The notes: generated from the letters alone by a model not told the origin. A stretch of 64,000 nt of DNA from Aradus depressus (GCA_963662175.1 OY759222.1:6182713-6246712); one strand, 5' to 3'. Positions 55,201 to 62,730 are shown, counted from the stretch's first letter. Made by a program: numbers and translations.

Positions 55201-57002
55201 AATTCAGGGCAGAAAGTAGCCCCATGACTCATAGATTTGTATCTGCGCGGAATATTATATGGAAAAATAAGTTTGTTTTATTTATTAATAGAGTCGACAG
55301 TATCTTTTCAATGCAAAAGGAATTCGAGATTCTGTCGTGTGAATGAAAACTCAATATTTGGCCAACGTTTCGAAAACTATTTATTTCCTTCTTCAGGACG
55401 TTATAATGACTTGAGTGGATGTGTGTGGTGAAGGTGTTGCGAAAACTCAGGTAGCCCTCGACCGTTACGTACACGGCACCATAGCTCTATACTGGACACA
55501 AACTCTCAACACATTCACTCAAGTCATTATAAGGCCCTGAAGAAGGAAATAAGTAATTTCCAAAAAAGTTGGCCAAATATTGAATTTTTATTTACACGAC
55601 AGAACCTCGAATTCCTTCTACAAAGACTGAACTTCTTTGTCTGATTAACTACCTACCGCAAAAAGTGGCACTCATAGATATTAAAATTAATAGAAAATAA
55701 TTATTCATAAACGAACAAAACTAGAAATGCAGCTAAGTGATGCAGAGGTGCAACTAATAATTGATTGCAAGTATGTCTTCTTATCCAGAGAAAAATTGCC
55801 ATTTAATAATCATTTCAAACTGGATACATTTAAGATATGGAATTAATTAATGAAAATCTACACTAATTTAAAGAAATAGAGCAAGACTAAGAAGTGCACA
55901 AACAAATGAGAAGAAAGTTGTCGGTGAATCATCCGTAACGTACTTCCCCAGAACGAATTAATCAATAAACGTTTCGCTCCCCCTCTAAACCAGTCGACCG
56001 TTTGCGCTAATATGCATCAGTTGACTTATATAACTTAATCCTCATACTAAATTCATTACATCGGCAGTTATAAGATTCTTGAATTGAGCCCCCTCAACTT
56101 CAGTCGATATCATTTAAATTTGACAAGTTATTATGTTATTGGGTTTTGACTATAAATATGAAATTGCATGTCGATATATAATTACAAAGCAGTTTTCAGG
56201 GTTTTTGATTTGAGCCCCCTCTGATAATATTGAATTCACATATGAAATTTTGTGTCGATACATTTCGTCTATCGGCAGTTATGTGAGTTTTTATGTTGTT
56301 CTCTAATCCCCTTCTATTCAATAAAAAATAATATATGCCGTCGTTGGAGTTTTGGCGAAAACCTAGATCCGCATCTCCTGGGGAAAGCACAACAGAATAA
56401 AATGAGAGTGTGTGACACCGCCGATAATTAGGCTTAACGTCCGTCCTGCATCACTTTTTCATTTAAGATTGAAACATTACTTCGCTCATATAATTTTTTT
56501 TTTTTTTATTTACAAATAGCTATGTATTTACAACTGTATACACATAAATACAACAAGCAAATGTGCTGATAAAGAGGTAATGGCAATGTCAAAATGTCAT
56601 GAGGGGAGAAATCACCCAGTGGTGACACTCCCTAAGGATATAAATAAGACATTTTTTTCTTTAATGCACATTCCTGTAGAATGGATAGTTCAAGACTATT
56701 ATTATCGATATGGGACCACGATAGGTGTAAACATTTTGTTAATAGGTAATTTCAACACACAGGCACACAAACAGACACCGATAGTATATTAAAAGCCAAT
56801 TAGATCGTTTTCTCAAGTAATCTGAAGTACATGAATACGTAAATGCTGGTATAAGTAGGGAAATCTTTCATAAATCACAATATAAATAACTTTGTTACCT
56901 CGAATCTATATCTTCACAGAGATCATTTTCTGAACCCTTATTTACAGATGTGTTGAATTCATCGTTTTGGCTGTTGTTTATCAAATTTATCACAGGGTCC
57001 AT
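40210..57002 (-). CDS. ELMOD3: ELMO domain-containing protein 3-like, seven exons
   Basis: Exons on the minus strand: 57002-56899, 55111-54985, 53129-53006, 45905-45784, 43216-43011, 40902-40775, 40286-40210. All junctions are GT/AG and the phases agree (2, 0, 1, 0, 2, 1), giving 888 nt and 295 aa. Residues 1-76 are acidic and variable. The ELMO domain runs from about 100 to 285: [37 protein letters not shown] with the conserved Arg held to be the GAP finger, [43 protein letters not shown]. The family acts as GAPs on Arl2/Arf-type GTPases. The [12 protein letters not shown] motif and N-terminal extension point to ELMOD3 rather than ELMOD1/2. Introns 1.8-7.1 kb carry many repeats; intron 3 houses another gene. 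Confidence 0.93.
40300..40530 (+). repeat. Dispersed repeat family C fragment
   Basis: ATCGATGAATCACCAGCAAA, AGTCGACAGATTTGGTTGAG, CATACGCATAAAC-poly-T end. It lies in ELMOD3 intron 6. Confidence 0.65.
40775..40902 (-). CDS. ELMOD3: ELMOD3 exon 6
   Basis: Encodes [19 protein letters not shown] to KDSGYLLK. Acceptor TTGAACAG, donor AAG|GTTAGT. Confidence 0.92.
41197..41387 (-). mobile_element. SINE-A copy, body only
   Basis: CCCTACATTTTTATTCACCT to CTCGGCCGCGATCTTGAACT; both ends lost. Confidence 0.82.
41757..41817. repeat. Near-perfect 60-bp palindrome
   Basis: GCAAACTAATTT plus an A run and TTATATA, mirrored by ATATAATT, a T run and AAATTAGTTTGC. It could form a cruciform or hairpin with a tiny loop. 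Confidence 0.9.
41842..41955 (-). mobile_element. SINE-B copy, 3' part
   Basis: The reverse complement matches 63698-63800: TAGATAGAACTCCCTCCCGG, GGCCATGGATGTTGTAAAT, AATATGCATCG-ACATAAG. Confidence 0.8.
42145..42232 (-). mobile_element. SINE-B copy, 5' (tRNA-like) part
   Basis: The reverse complement gives GTGCGGGCTAGAGCATACGG, TTTGGTCGCATGGTC and CCCGGAAGAGTTTTATTTCG. Together with 41842-41955 it makes one SINE-B split by 190 bp of other sequence. Confidence 0.78.
42640..43000 (+). repeat. Dispersed repeat family C copy
   Basis: TACTTCCCCAGCACAAATTA, AGTGGCTTCTAAATCCTCAT and ATTCTATCGGTAGTTATCTT. It ends right at the ELMOD3 exon 5 donor. Confidence 0.78.
43011..43216 (-). CDS. ELMOD3: ELMOD3 exon 5 (ELMO core)
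   Basis: Encodes [20 protein letters not shown] through [19 protein letters not shown]. It carries the conserved Asp-Pro and Arg of the putative GAP motif. Confidence 0.95.
43545..44165 (-). mobile_element. Jockey-type LINE fragment with poly-G interruption
   Basis: The minus strand encodes [20 protein letters not shown] and NLTLHR, typical of the Jockey RT C-terminus, followed by a small duplication of GGTAAGATTACCCTTCAC. A C/G run (43967-43984) then breaks the frame before [19 protein letters not shown]. The A-rich 43545-43720 may be its 3' tail. Inactive. Confidence 0.8.
44166..45234. other. A+T-rich part of ELMOD3 intron 4, nothing recognised
   Basis: Short repeats of GGCACCGCAGCTAGT/AACACCGCAGCTAAT near 44290-44340 and AATAAATA-rich sequence after 44900. 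No exon seen. Confidence 0.5.
45235..45680 (-). repeat. Dispersed repeat family C, long copy
   Basis: Starts GTCGACAGCTATAAGAAGTA and GGAAGTTATGTAATTGGTCA; contains GACACGAAATGTTATATGTG and TCAGCCAAATCGGTGAAAC. Confidence 0.78.
45784..45905 (-). CDS. ELMOD3: ELMOD3 exon 4
   Basis: Encodes [20 protein letters not shown] and the THWQLIGFQ end. Acceptor TATTTTTGCAG, donor CAG|GTGAGT. Confidence 0.95.
46350..46691 (+). mobile_element. SINE-A copy, full length
   Basis: One of the most complete copies: AGCCGGTAGCTCAGTGGTAT, a B-box variant GGTTCGTAGCCCG, full body and tail. It lies in ELMOD3 intron 3. Confidence 0.93.
46815..47100 (+). repeat. Dispersed repeat family C copy
   Basis: GAGTTGAGCCCCCCTCCACT, CGACCGATTCTACTGAAAAT, GTCGATTTAGCTGAAAATCA and ACATCGGCAGTTATTACG. 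Confidence 0.75.
47329..47467 (+). CDS. Nested gene exon 1
   Basis: ATG at 47329, acidic N-terminus, ends YARNSP plus one base at CAG|GTAACA. There is no acceptor just before the ATG, so it is taken as the first coding exon. Confidence 0.6.
47329..50455 (+). CDS. Unknown gene nested in ELMOD3 intron 3, at least three exons
   Basis: Exons 47329-47467, 47982-48261 and 50233-50455 (the last with its stop, or ending at a donor AG|GTACTG near 50449) join in phase to about 213 codons. The product is soluble-looking with no signal or membrane segment. It starts [20 protein letters not shown] with [12 protein letters not shown], then has [36 protein letters not shown], and ends [16 protein letters not shown] and KYISMMTR. 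The middle block rich in P, W and F suggests a globular fold. I do not recognise the family. No AATAAA is seen soon after the last exon, so further 3' exons may exist. Opposite strand to ELMOD3. Confidence 0.65.
47982..48261 (+). CDS. Nested gene exon 2
   Basis: Acceptor TTTTTTCGAAG|AG completes a Glu codon. The frame [20 protein letters not shown] runs open to YVEP and the donor AC|GTAAGA. Its coding-like base composition (near 53 percent G+C) and strong sites make this the surest exon of the gene. Confidence 0.75.
48685..49690. mobile_element. hAT-type element carrying a LINE fragment
   Basis: Ends CAGGAATGGACAACCC and GGGTTGGCCATCCCTG are imperfect inverted repeats of the CAG-GRTGG-CAACC kind common in hAT elements. 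They are flanked by the perfect 8-bp duplication GTTTAGAG (48677-48684 and 49691-49698). Subterminal GCGGCCCGC occurs at both ends. The interior is almost wholly a LINE fragment in minus orientation. Confidence 0.93.
48847..49517 (-). mobile_element. Non-LTR retrotransposon 3' end nested in the hAT element
   Basis: Frame 49398-49078 encodes [20 protein letters not shown] and [20 protein letters not shown], the C-terminal Cys/His knuckle region after the RNase H domain of R1/I-type LINEs. It ends ...RADKEQQ, then a G+C-rich 3' UTR and an A-rich tail (T-rich on plus, 48851-48877). 5'-truncated at about 49517. A 221-codon plus-strand frame over the same DNA is a shadow. Confidence 0.9.
49735..49960 (-). 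repeat. Dispersed repeat family C fragment
   Basis: GGCAGACATCTATTAATTTT, CAGTCGAATCGGGCAAAGAG and AACTCTCATC-ATGATCGACA. Confidence 0.65.
50011..50052 (+). ncRNA. Hammerhead-like motif, single copy
   Basis: Order: TGAC, CAGAAGAA, stem II GGGAC-GTCCC, GAAA, self-complementary ATAT, T, GTCA. TGAC and GTCA pair as stem I. Core position T4 is A and there is one extra base before stem II compared with a canonical hammerhead, so activity is doubtful. It lies 180 bp before exon 3 of the nested gene. Confidence 0.45.
50233..50455 (+). CDS. Nested gene exon 3 (possibly last)
   Basis: Acceptor TGTCCTCCAG|T completes the Thr codon. The frame [44 protein letters not shown] reaches TGA at 50453-50455. 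The acceptor's pyrimidine tract is weak; phase agreement supports it. Confidence 0.6.
50760..51270. mobile_element. Fold-back MITE family F
   Basis: Arms of about 220 bp, 50760-50960 against 51050-51270. Paired words include TATTGGTCAAAATTACACGA with CGTGAAAGTTTGACCAATA, and CAATGTGACAACAGTAACTA with AGTAACTGTTGTCACATTG. Each arm contains the hammerhead-like core in the orientation reading toward its own outer end. The loop is short. No ORF. Confidence 0.9.
51159..51200 (+). ncRNA. Hammerhead-like motif in MITE F, best-formed copy
   Basis: TTCAC (51159-51163) pairs with GTGAA (51196-51200) as stem I. TTGATAAT is the core strand. Stem II is GCC/GGC, followed by GAAA. ACTATAGT (51187-51194) is a perfect palindrome serving as stem III, followed by C51195, giving the cleavage triplet GTC. 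Core positions 3 and 8 are T and A instead of C and G, a pair-preserving double change. One extra base separates A9 from stem II. The mirrored copy is on the minus strand at 50822-50865. Confidence 0.5.
51415..51725. mobile_element. Fold-back element related to 21165-21260
   Basis: GGTCTTTACAACCTAGCAAA-CAGACGTTTCGGGTATCAGT pairs with ACTGATGGGA...CGAAATGTCTATTTGTTAGG-TTGTAAA. A half copy at 21181-21260 (GCTAGCAAATTAATAGACGT, TTTCGGGAAGAACACCTACT) shows the same arm. It has a hammerhead-like order with an atypical core. Confidence 0.75.
51909..52229 (-). mobile_element. SINE-A copy
   Basis: Near full length, diverged; GTTAGTTATTATGACTCATG to AAGCTATCAGTGCCCTC. Confidence 0.9.
52461..52738 (-). 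mobile_element. SINE-A copy, head-truncated
   Basis: Ends in GGCCGGGTTTCTTGAGCTCA; the B-box is deleted. 230 bp from the previous copy in the same orientation. Confidence 0.9.
53006..53129 (-). CDS. ELMOD3: ELMOD3 exon 3
   Basis: Encodes [20 protein letters not shown] and the [11 protein letters not shown] end. Acceptor TTTTTTCAG, donor AGC|GTGAGT. Confidence 0.9.
53186..53412 (-). mobile_element. SINE-A copy, diverged
   Basis: TTTAGTTATTGTGACTCATC tail; body ends CTCCCAGATAAAAAACC. Just upstream of the exon 3 acceptor. Confidence 0.82.
53471..53540 (+). mobile_element. SINE-A head fragment
   Basis: GGCGCCGGTAGCTCAGTAGT through TTCTGAGCTCAATTCGTCG. Confidence 0.82.
54105..54220 (+). repeat. 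Half of fold-back MITE family H
   Basis: GGATGTGTGTGGTGAAGGTG, then ATTTACACGACAGAACCTCG and AATTCCTTCTAC; the motif-bearing middle is deleted. Confidence 0.75.
54555..54860. mobile_element. Fold-back MITE family G
   Basis: Arms TGTACATAAATGTGTACCGG...ATATGAGCTAGGCAGACATA and TATGTCTGCCTAGCTCATAT...CCGGTACACATTGATGTATA pair over about 95 bp. The hammerhead-like core is present in both (54575-54610 minus, 54805-54840 plus). Confidence 0.9.
54805..54840 (+). ncRNA. Hammerhead-like motif in MITE G
   Basis: Stem I TGTG/CACA, core CTGACGA plus T, stem II GGC-GTAA-GCC, then AAAA (G12 changed to A in this arm; GAAA is kept in the other arm). Stem III is palindrome ACCGGT, cleavage triplet GTA. In the opposite arm stem II is weakened. 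Confidence 0.45.
54985..55111 (-). CDS. ELMOD3: ELMOD3 exon 2
   Basis: Encodes [20 protein letters not shown] and [14 protein letters not shown]. Acceptor AATGTTTCAG, donor ATT|GTAAGT. Confidence 0.85.
55305..55625. mobile_element. Fold-back MITE family H, full copy
   Basis: Arms AAGGAATTCGAGATTCTGTC and GACAGAACCTCGAATTCCTT. Inside are TTTGGCCAACGTTTCG and its mirror, and AATGACTTGAGTGGATGTGT with its partner. Minus-strand 55360-55400 and plus-strand 55533-55574 carry the hammerhead-like core (CTGAAGAA, stem II GGAAA/TTTCC, GAAA, palindrome ACGT, T, GGCC). The plus copy has GGCC/GGCC as stem I. Confidence 0.9.
55915..56390 (+). repeat. Dispersed repeat family C, long copy
   Basis: GTCGGTGAATCATCCGTAAC, ACTTCCCCAGAACGAATTAA, CAGTCGACCGTTTGCGCTAA, TACATCGGCAGTTATAAG and TTCGTCTATCGGCAGTTATG. 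Confidence 0.8.
56490..56637 (-). mobile_element. Very short LINE 3' end
   Basis: Matches the 3' UTR of the LINE at 3361: TTTACAAATAGCTATGTATT, CAAGCAAATGTGCTGATAAA, CACCCAGTGGTGACACTCCC, with a T run (A tail) at 56490-56505. A typical 5'-truncated insertion. Confidence 0.85.
56899..57002 (-). CDS. ELMOD3: ELMOD3 exon 1 (start codon)
   Basis: ATG at 57002-57000. Encodes [20 protein letters not shown] and an acidic end; donor GAG|GTAACA in the phase needed by exon 2. The start is the first ATG of the open frame. Exons are short and acidic, and poorly conserved in the family. Confidence 0.75.
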
Positions 57003-57402
57003 CACAGATACGATGTCTTATGTGTAATGTGAATCTAACTATTCACATATTTGTGTCTAAAATATATTTAAAAAATCAATTTCACATAACAAGGATAAGT
57101 ACCTATATAATAAATACGAATATAAGTCTATTTAAATATAGTTATAGTATAGAATAAACTTACCAAATTAACTTTCTAGTGCACAGCAATAAAGTGCTAA
57201 TAAAAAAAAATCCATTTCATAGTTCTAAACAAGGTATACTTCTAAGCCTAATCAATATAACCTATCTGGAATAACCTTCCTCACTGTTACCTTAATTTTG
57301 TTTTAATGAATATTTCTATTTTTTTTCTTTTCTAATTTTAGGGCGACTTTTCAAAAATACTTTTATTTTTTTGTTAATGTTTTAAGATAAATATTTATTT
57401 TT

Positions 57403-57495
57403 ATGGATTTTGTGCAGAAAGGCATTGTGAAAAAGATAGAGGAAATTAGTGAACGGTTGATTCTTATGCTGTTTGTTTTCTATTACTCAATTTGA
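57403..57495 (+). other. Short ORF divergent from ELMOD3
   Basis: Frame of 30 codons (MDFVQKGIVKKIEEISERLI and more). It contains a possible donor after GAACG (GTTGAT, weak). A CCAAT box (AACCAATCAGC) lies at about 57617. It may be the first exon of a gene divergent from ELMOD3, or chance. No downstream exon was recognised. Confidence 0.2.
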
Positions 57496-57894
57496 GCACG
57501 ATTTTTGAGAGAAAGAATTTTTCTTTTCTTCTTTATTTATTTTTATTGTTGTTGGATTTCGAAATGCGGGCATTTTCCGTCAAAGGTTATCAAAAGAAGC
57601 GGACAGACATATTTCAACCAATCAGCTTGCTGGGAATTGCCCAAAACTATTATGGCGCCCCTAAATGTTTTTGAATATCTTCTTACTCAGAACAAGATGA
57701 GCCCTTAGCTGTTACATATGAATACAGTAGTTTTGGCTTAAATTATTAGTTAAGATTGAGTGCAAAATTCAGGAGTTTCTCCCAGACAAAGTTCAGAAGT
57801 ACATAAACTACAGGAGAAAGACAAGTTAACCTTTTGGTTTTAGTTAAAAATGTCTGCTGTACAGAACTTAGACCCAGCCTAATCAGATTTAATT

Positions 57895-58190
57895 ACTCAC
57901 ATGCGACATCTTCATTTCAAATCTCAAGTATATTGCTACAATCATTTTTGAGCTAGACCAGTGACAAGATTCTGATGAGGTACATACATAAAGACATGAT
58001 TCCCATAGTAATTTAAATCGTTATAGTTTTCAGTAGTTGACTGACATGAGACACAAAAACAATTAAACAGGTCTAGAGACATATAACATCCCGAAATTTT
58101 TCAAATCGTGTTCAGAGGAAACGTGAAATTCCACTGAAGACTTGATCACTAATTACTTGCGCAATTAAAGTACCAACTTACTTATACTAC
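57895..58190 (+). repeat. Dispersed repeat family K
   Basis: Shares ACATGCGACATCTTCATTTC and GTGAAATTCCACTGAAGACT with 13790-13950 and 29240-29370. Non-coding. Confidence 0.6.
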
Positions 58191-58396
58191 TAATAAACTC
58201 AAAATAAACAGTAAATAAGCAAGTGTTTTTTTTAATTTTTTTTTACTGTTGAAGTTTTAGATGTGAGCAAGTCATTAAAATCCATTCATTATTTCATGAG
58301 AAAAGAAGAATAAAACACGGGTACCTACTTCTTGGAGAGATAACTAGGATCGCCAGTAGTGATCAGATGTTTGTATTGAAGAATATATATATTTTT

Positions 58397-58424
58397 AAGG
58401 GGGAGGGGGGGGGGGGGGGGGGGG
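58397..58424. repeat. Poly-G tract
   Basis: About 28 G bases with one A, immediately before a SINE-A head. Confidence 0.95.
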
Positions 58425-58607
58425 GAAGGTAGCGCAGAGGTAACATGCTAGCCTATGAGCTAAAGATCCGGGTTCGAAACCCTGTCGTGTCCCGTAGGTT
58501 TTTTATCTGGGAGGTGAAAGAACATTGAGGAAGCCATTCTTCGAATGGAACGTTAAGTAAGTGATATGACCTCGTAGTTAAAGCCAGGGCATGTGTCACA
58601 ATAACTA
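58425..58607 (+). mobile_element. SINE-A copy, internally deleted
   Basis: Head GGTAGCGCAGAGGTAACATG with B-box GGTTCGAAACC, joined after CGTTAAGTAAG to the tail GATATGACCTCGTAGTTAAA. Confidence 0.88.
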
Positions 58608-58839
58608 AATATATTTTTAAAATTCATTGCTAATGTACACCTATTTTTATTCGATTAAATTTATCTATATATATATTTTTTTTGGAAATCACCAAATTTC
58701 TAAATATGAATACAATTAAAACAAAGATATGCTTATAATGGGAATCTTCTATAGATTCTTCATAAGCAGACGTTATTCTGATTTCATGAATCCAGAGAAT
58801 AGTATCACAAAAATTTGGAGTAGGGCTTTCTACTTCTTC

Positions 58840-59190
58840 AGTTCTACGAAGTCTAGGGGTATATTTTGTTACTTAATCGATCAGAAATTCGATGAGGAGT
58901 AATACAAAAACTCTAATAACTGTTGTTGTAATGAATATATCAACATAAAATTTCATAAGTAAAATCAAAACCCCATATTGTCGATGCCTAATAATTTTCC
59001 GCGGAATCAGTTAAAGGCAAGGGGAGAGCTCGCCCTATTAACTGCCGATGAATACATTGACAGAACATTTATTATGAGGTCTCATAATGTTAAGACTAAA
59101 CAGTCGATTGGTATGGTGAAAAAGCGAAAAATTAATTGATTAATTCTTGCTGGGGAAGTACACGATGGACAATCTGAAAGAGAAGAGAGA
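58840..59190 (-). repeat. Dispersed repeat family C copy
   Basis: CTGTTGTTGTAATGAATATA, CCGATGAATACATTGACAG, AATTGATTAATTCTTGCTGG and GGAAGTACACGATGG. Confidence 0.72.
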
Positions 59191-59438
59191 ATGGAGGAAG
59201 GTATGTCGTTCACTAGACCACTGTGTGACTGACTGTTCTGAACTGATTCCTGGAGCACATTAACTAAACGAATTACAGTAATCAACAAGTTCCTGCACCT
59301 CCTCCTATTTCCTGAACTATACACAAAAAGTTTAAACTAAATAAAAATAAATAAAAACACTTTCTTAAAAACAAGCTTTTATTTGAATGAACTAAAAATG
59401 AATACATAAGTAATTAATTTGTTACATATGATATGCAG

Positions 59439-59783
59439 GTTAGGTTAGGTTTTATGACTCATGCCCGGGCTTTAACTACGAGGTCATATCGCCTACTACC
59501 AAAGCGCTCTTTCGTCACTCTGGTGGACATAAGCCCGACTCTACTGTGGGAGTCCTAAATTTCGCCTACCCTAAATTTTTATTCACCTAGGGTAGGGGTC
59601 TTTAACGAGTACCTGACATCGTACAGGCTCGGGACCATCGCTTAACGTCCCATCCGAAGGACGGCGTGCTTAAGTTTATTTTACCTCCCAGATAAAATAA
59701 ACTAAGGGCCTCGGTCGGGTTACGAACCCACGACCTTGAGCTCAGAAGTCAAGCACGCATACCACTGAGCTACCGGCGCCCTC
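59439..59783 (-). mobile_element. SINE-A copy, full length and near consensus
   Basis: The best reference copy: GGTTAGGTTTTATGACTCAT to CTGAGCTACCGGCGCCCTC, with no indel seen against the majority sequence. Confidence 0.96.
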
Positions 59784-59789
59784 TATGGT

Positions 59790-60360
59790 ATGCATACTTA
59801 TAAAATTGAATCTGTATATATATATATTTATATATATATAATTTATTAGACTATAGCGTAATTCGCAGGCGACAAGCTTTTATTTTTCAAACTAATATTG
59901 TTAAGTATAAATATATACAGATTCCACTTATTTATTACTTATTATTAATTAATTATTTATTACTTTTTAGTTCAAAAGTGACATTTAAGTTTGCTAAATT
60001 GTTATATTTATACAATCCTCAGGTTACCTGAGATAACCTAAGATAGTGACAATCAATATTCTAGGGAAGTGTTACCTTAACATAACATTTACAAATATTC
60101 AGTCGTCAATAATATATGAAAATATAAGAGTAAGAAATTAAAAAAAAAAAAAAAAAAGAGTTAAACTAATGAATGGGATTTATAGTAGAATACATAGTAT
60201 ATATTTATATTATATTAGAAATAAGAGGTATATGACATAATATCAAAGTACAATGTACATGTCATGTTGAAAATAAGGATGCTTACAATCTTATTAATAA
60301 AAATACACAATATGTTATATTAACATAGTGGCGTAAATAGGGGTGAAAACTTGAAGTGAG
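59790..60360. other. A+T-rich stretch, nothing recognised
   Basis: Short TATATA and poly-A runs only; no exon or named repeat. Confidence 0.5.
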
Positions 60361-60361
60361 T

Positions 60362-60665
60362 TTGGTCCGTTACTTATACTTATTTATTACTTTTATACTT
60401 ATTTATTACTGTTATACTTATTTATTACTTTTATACTTATTTATTACTGTTATACTTATTTATTACTTTTATACTTATTTATTACTTTTATACTTATTTA
60501 TTACTTTTATACTTATTTATTACTTTTATACTTATTTATTACTTTTTACTTATTTGTTATTTTTAGTTTATTTATTACTTTTTACTTATTTATTACTTTT
60601 ATACTTATTTATTACTTTTATACTTATTTATTACTTTTTACTTATTTGTTATTTTTAGTTTATTT
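60362..60665. repeat. 19-bp A+T-rich tandem repeat
   Basis: About 15 copies of a TACTTATTTATTACTTTTA unit with shorter variants. A 100-codon frame made of YLFITFILIYYFYT repeats is a by-product. Confidence 0.95.
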
Positions 60666-61354
60666 AAATAAAAACTTGTTAAACTTTTTTTTTTCTTATT
60701 TTTTACTTCTTAGTATTTATTTATTTAGATTATTCACCATTATTGTGAACTTCTGTAAATTGTATGCAAACGTTTTCAAATTGTACGCCTCTCCTTCTAG
60801 CGGTTTTGAGTCTACTGCTCTTTCAACAGAAGAAATCAGAAAAGCAATCCAAAAGACACAAAATCTCCAAAAGGAGAGGCTTTTGTTCTAAATGAATATC
60901 TTATTTTTATCATACAATACTCTATATTTATCCACCCCCTGCCATCCACGGACTCAACTTGACGGTGGTTATAATATAACATATTATGTTACCCACCCAA
61001 GTTCCCAGTTCGCTCACTGTTTGGGAACTCTAATAATAAAAGGAACTAGTGACTAGTGAAGGTGAGATGCGGAACTGTATCTAGGTCGAAGTTTCCATTC
61101 CGCGCCAAGTCCACTCACTCTGTTGATCGCGTCCGTCCGTCTGTCTGTCCCTTCTCCAATATTTGTATAGTTGTCTGGAGCCCCTTTCTCTCCAAGAACA
61201 TAGATCATCCAACAAGCCCCTAACGAATGCTGAATTGGAATTGGAATAAAGATCAATAATAACTTAAGATATTATTATTAATAAATGGAGAAAGTTGGAA
61301 GAGAGGAACGTCTGTGGGGTATTAATTAGGTAGTAGTCATATGAATTTTTGTAT

Positions 61355-61707
61355 TTAAATGGCAGGGTTCTGTTTTAGCTCCTTTATTATACACACTATA
61401 CACATCTGATAGTCCGATATCACCGCCATCTTAACTGCTGCTGAACGAACACACGCTTCATTTACACTACAACACCATTTCACACAAATAGAAAACTGGT
61501 ACAACACATGGAAAATAAAACTTAATACAGATATTAAATCACAACACATCACATTTACACTTCGAAGAGAAACATGCCCCCGTTTTTATCTACAAGCCCC
61601 TCAAACCAACACATAAACACGCTGAACCGTCGACTCAAAATACTCTACGAACTTCTAAATGTACGATCAAAATTAGACATGAAACAAAAAAGGAACTGTT
61701 ACACTTA
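61355..61707 (+). mobile_element. Jockey-type LINE, RT part, left of the Harbinger insertion
   Basis: Frames encode GSVLAPLLYTLYTSD (RT motif before the catalytic ADD), then THASFTLQHHFTQIENWYNT, ITFTLRRETCP and SKLDM, in different frames: several frameshifts. The YADD box itself is not intact. It is cut at 61707 and continues at 62734. Confidence 0.85.
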
Positions 61708-61828
61708 GGCTAAGGCCACACCGGAGGAGACTTAGCTAGGAGCCTAGAGACTAGTTAGTTCACCTAGTTACTTAGAGCCTGGCTACAAGTGGCCACATAT
61801 CCCTCGCGGGTAGCTTAGTAACCAGAGG

Positions 61829-62164
61829 TTGTTCCATAGTGCACTGTGGAAAATGCCTTTGTCAAAGTTACCCAGAAAAATTATATTCACCGAAAATACT
61901 CGGCTGAGATTTGATTTATTACAAGAAACACGGGAAGCAAGATGTTGGATTCATGATGTTAATCGAACTAGATTGGTGCATGGTGAATTTAATTTGCTTT
62001 ATAAAAAGTTACGGAATTACGATGAAAAGTTTTTTGAATATGTTAGAATGAGCACAAACACCTTTGACATTCTACTTACTAAAATTGAGGAGGAACTACA
62101 AAAACAGGATACGAACTACAGATTATATGCATTTCACCAGAGGAACGTCTCGTTGTTACACTGA
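61829..62164 (+). pseudogene. Harbinger (HARBI1-like) transposase N-terminal fragment
   Basis: 111 codons; the better start may be the Met at 61853. WIHDVNRTR, HGEFNLLYKKLRNYDEKFFE, YVRMSTNTFDILLTKIEEEL and QKQDTNYR are the conserved pre-catalytic region of PIF/Harbinger transposases. The frame stops at TGA with a possible donor AG|GTAAGC just beside it. The DDE catalytic part is absent, so it cannot be active. Confidence 0.88.
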
Positions 62165-62321
62165 GGTAAGCAAACCATCATATAACTATTTTTTAAAATT
62201 TGTAACGGAAAAAAATAGTAGAAGAAACATTAGTAAAAGAAAAAAAATATGTATATACAAAACAAAAATTGTAAAAGAAACCTTAGTAAACCAAACCTCT
62301 ACAATAATTAATTAGAAAAAT

Positions 62322-62441
62322 TCAAATTGGCTTGAAAGTATTCACAAAAGATACAACGTCTTGGTCGTGGGGGACATTCCCAGATTCATGTACTTGAATC
62401 TTTCTCTTGAATACAGCCGAAATGAGAGTTTCATCGTCCAT
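62322..62441 (-). pseudogene. MADF-like second-ORF N-terminal stub of the Harbinger element
   Basis: 39-codon minus-strand frame beginning MDDETLISAVFKRKIQVHES. The start resembles MADF proteins (E-LI-AV), but the conserved L-W-D that should follow is missing. Convergent with the transposase stub, as in autonomous relatives. Confidence 0.5.
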
Positions 62442-62730
62442 AATAATAAATAAAAAAAATGAAGAAGTAAAAATCAACAAGAGAAAACGCTGAATAAAAA
62501 GCTATAAACTAAAAAAGAAAATAGTTGCAGAAGCAGTTGTCACCATGTCACTAGATGGAAGAACAAACGGGTTTGTTTACTAGGTGACTACCCTGGTGAG
62601 TCACCATGTAACTAGTTGCTGGTGTGGCCCTTCTCCAATGTTCTAGGCTGTTCGTTTTCTTGGTTGACTCACCAAGCGACTCACCTTGTCACTAGTCACC
62701 TAGCTAGTCTCCTCCGGTGTGGCCTTACCC

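Larger units (their letters stand above)
61708..62730. mobile_element. PIF/Harbinger element, internally deleted
   Basis: TIRs GGCTAAGGCCACACCGGAGG and the right end TCCGGTGTGGCCTTACCC are flanked by TTA on both sides (61705-61707, 62731-62733), the superfamily's 3-bp target. Subterminal repeats of ACTAGT-type words occur at both ends. Inside are stubs of a transposase (plus) and a MADF-like ORF (minus). 1,023 bp, non-autonomous. Confidence 0.95.

Noticed and set aside
60356..60658. 100-codon hydrophobic frame suggesting a membrane protein
   Set aside because: Translation of a 19-bp A+T-rich tandem repeat.
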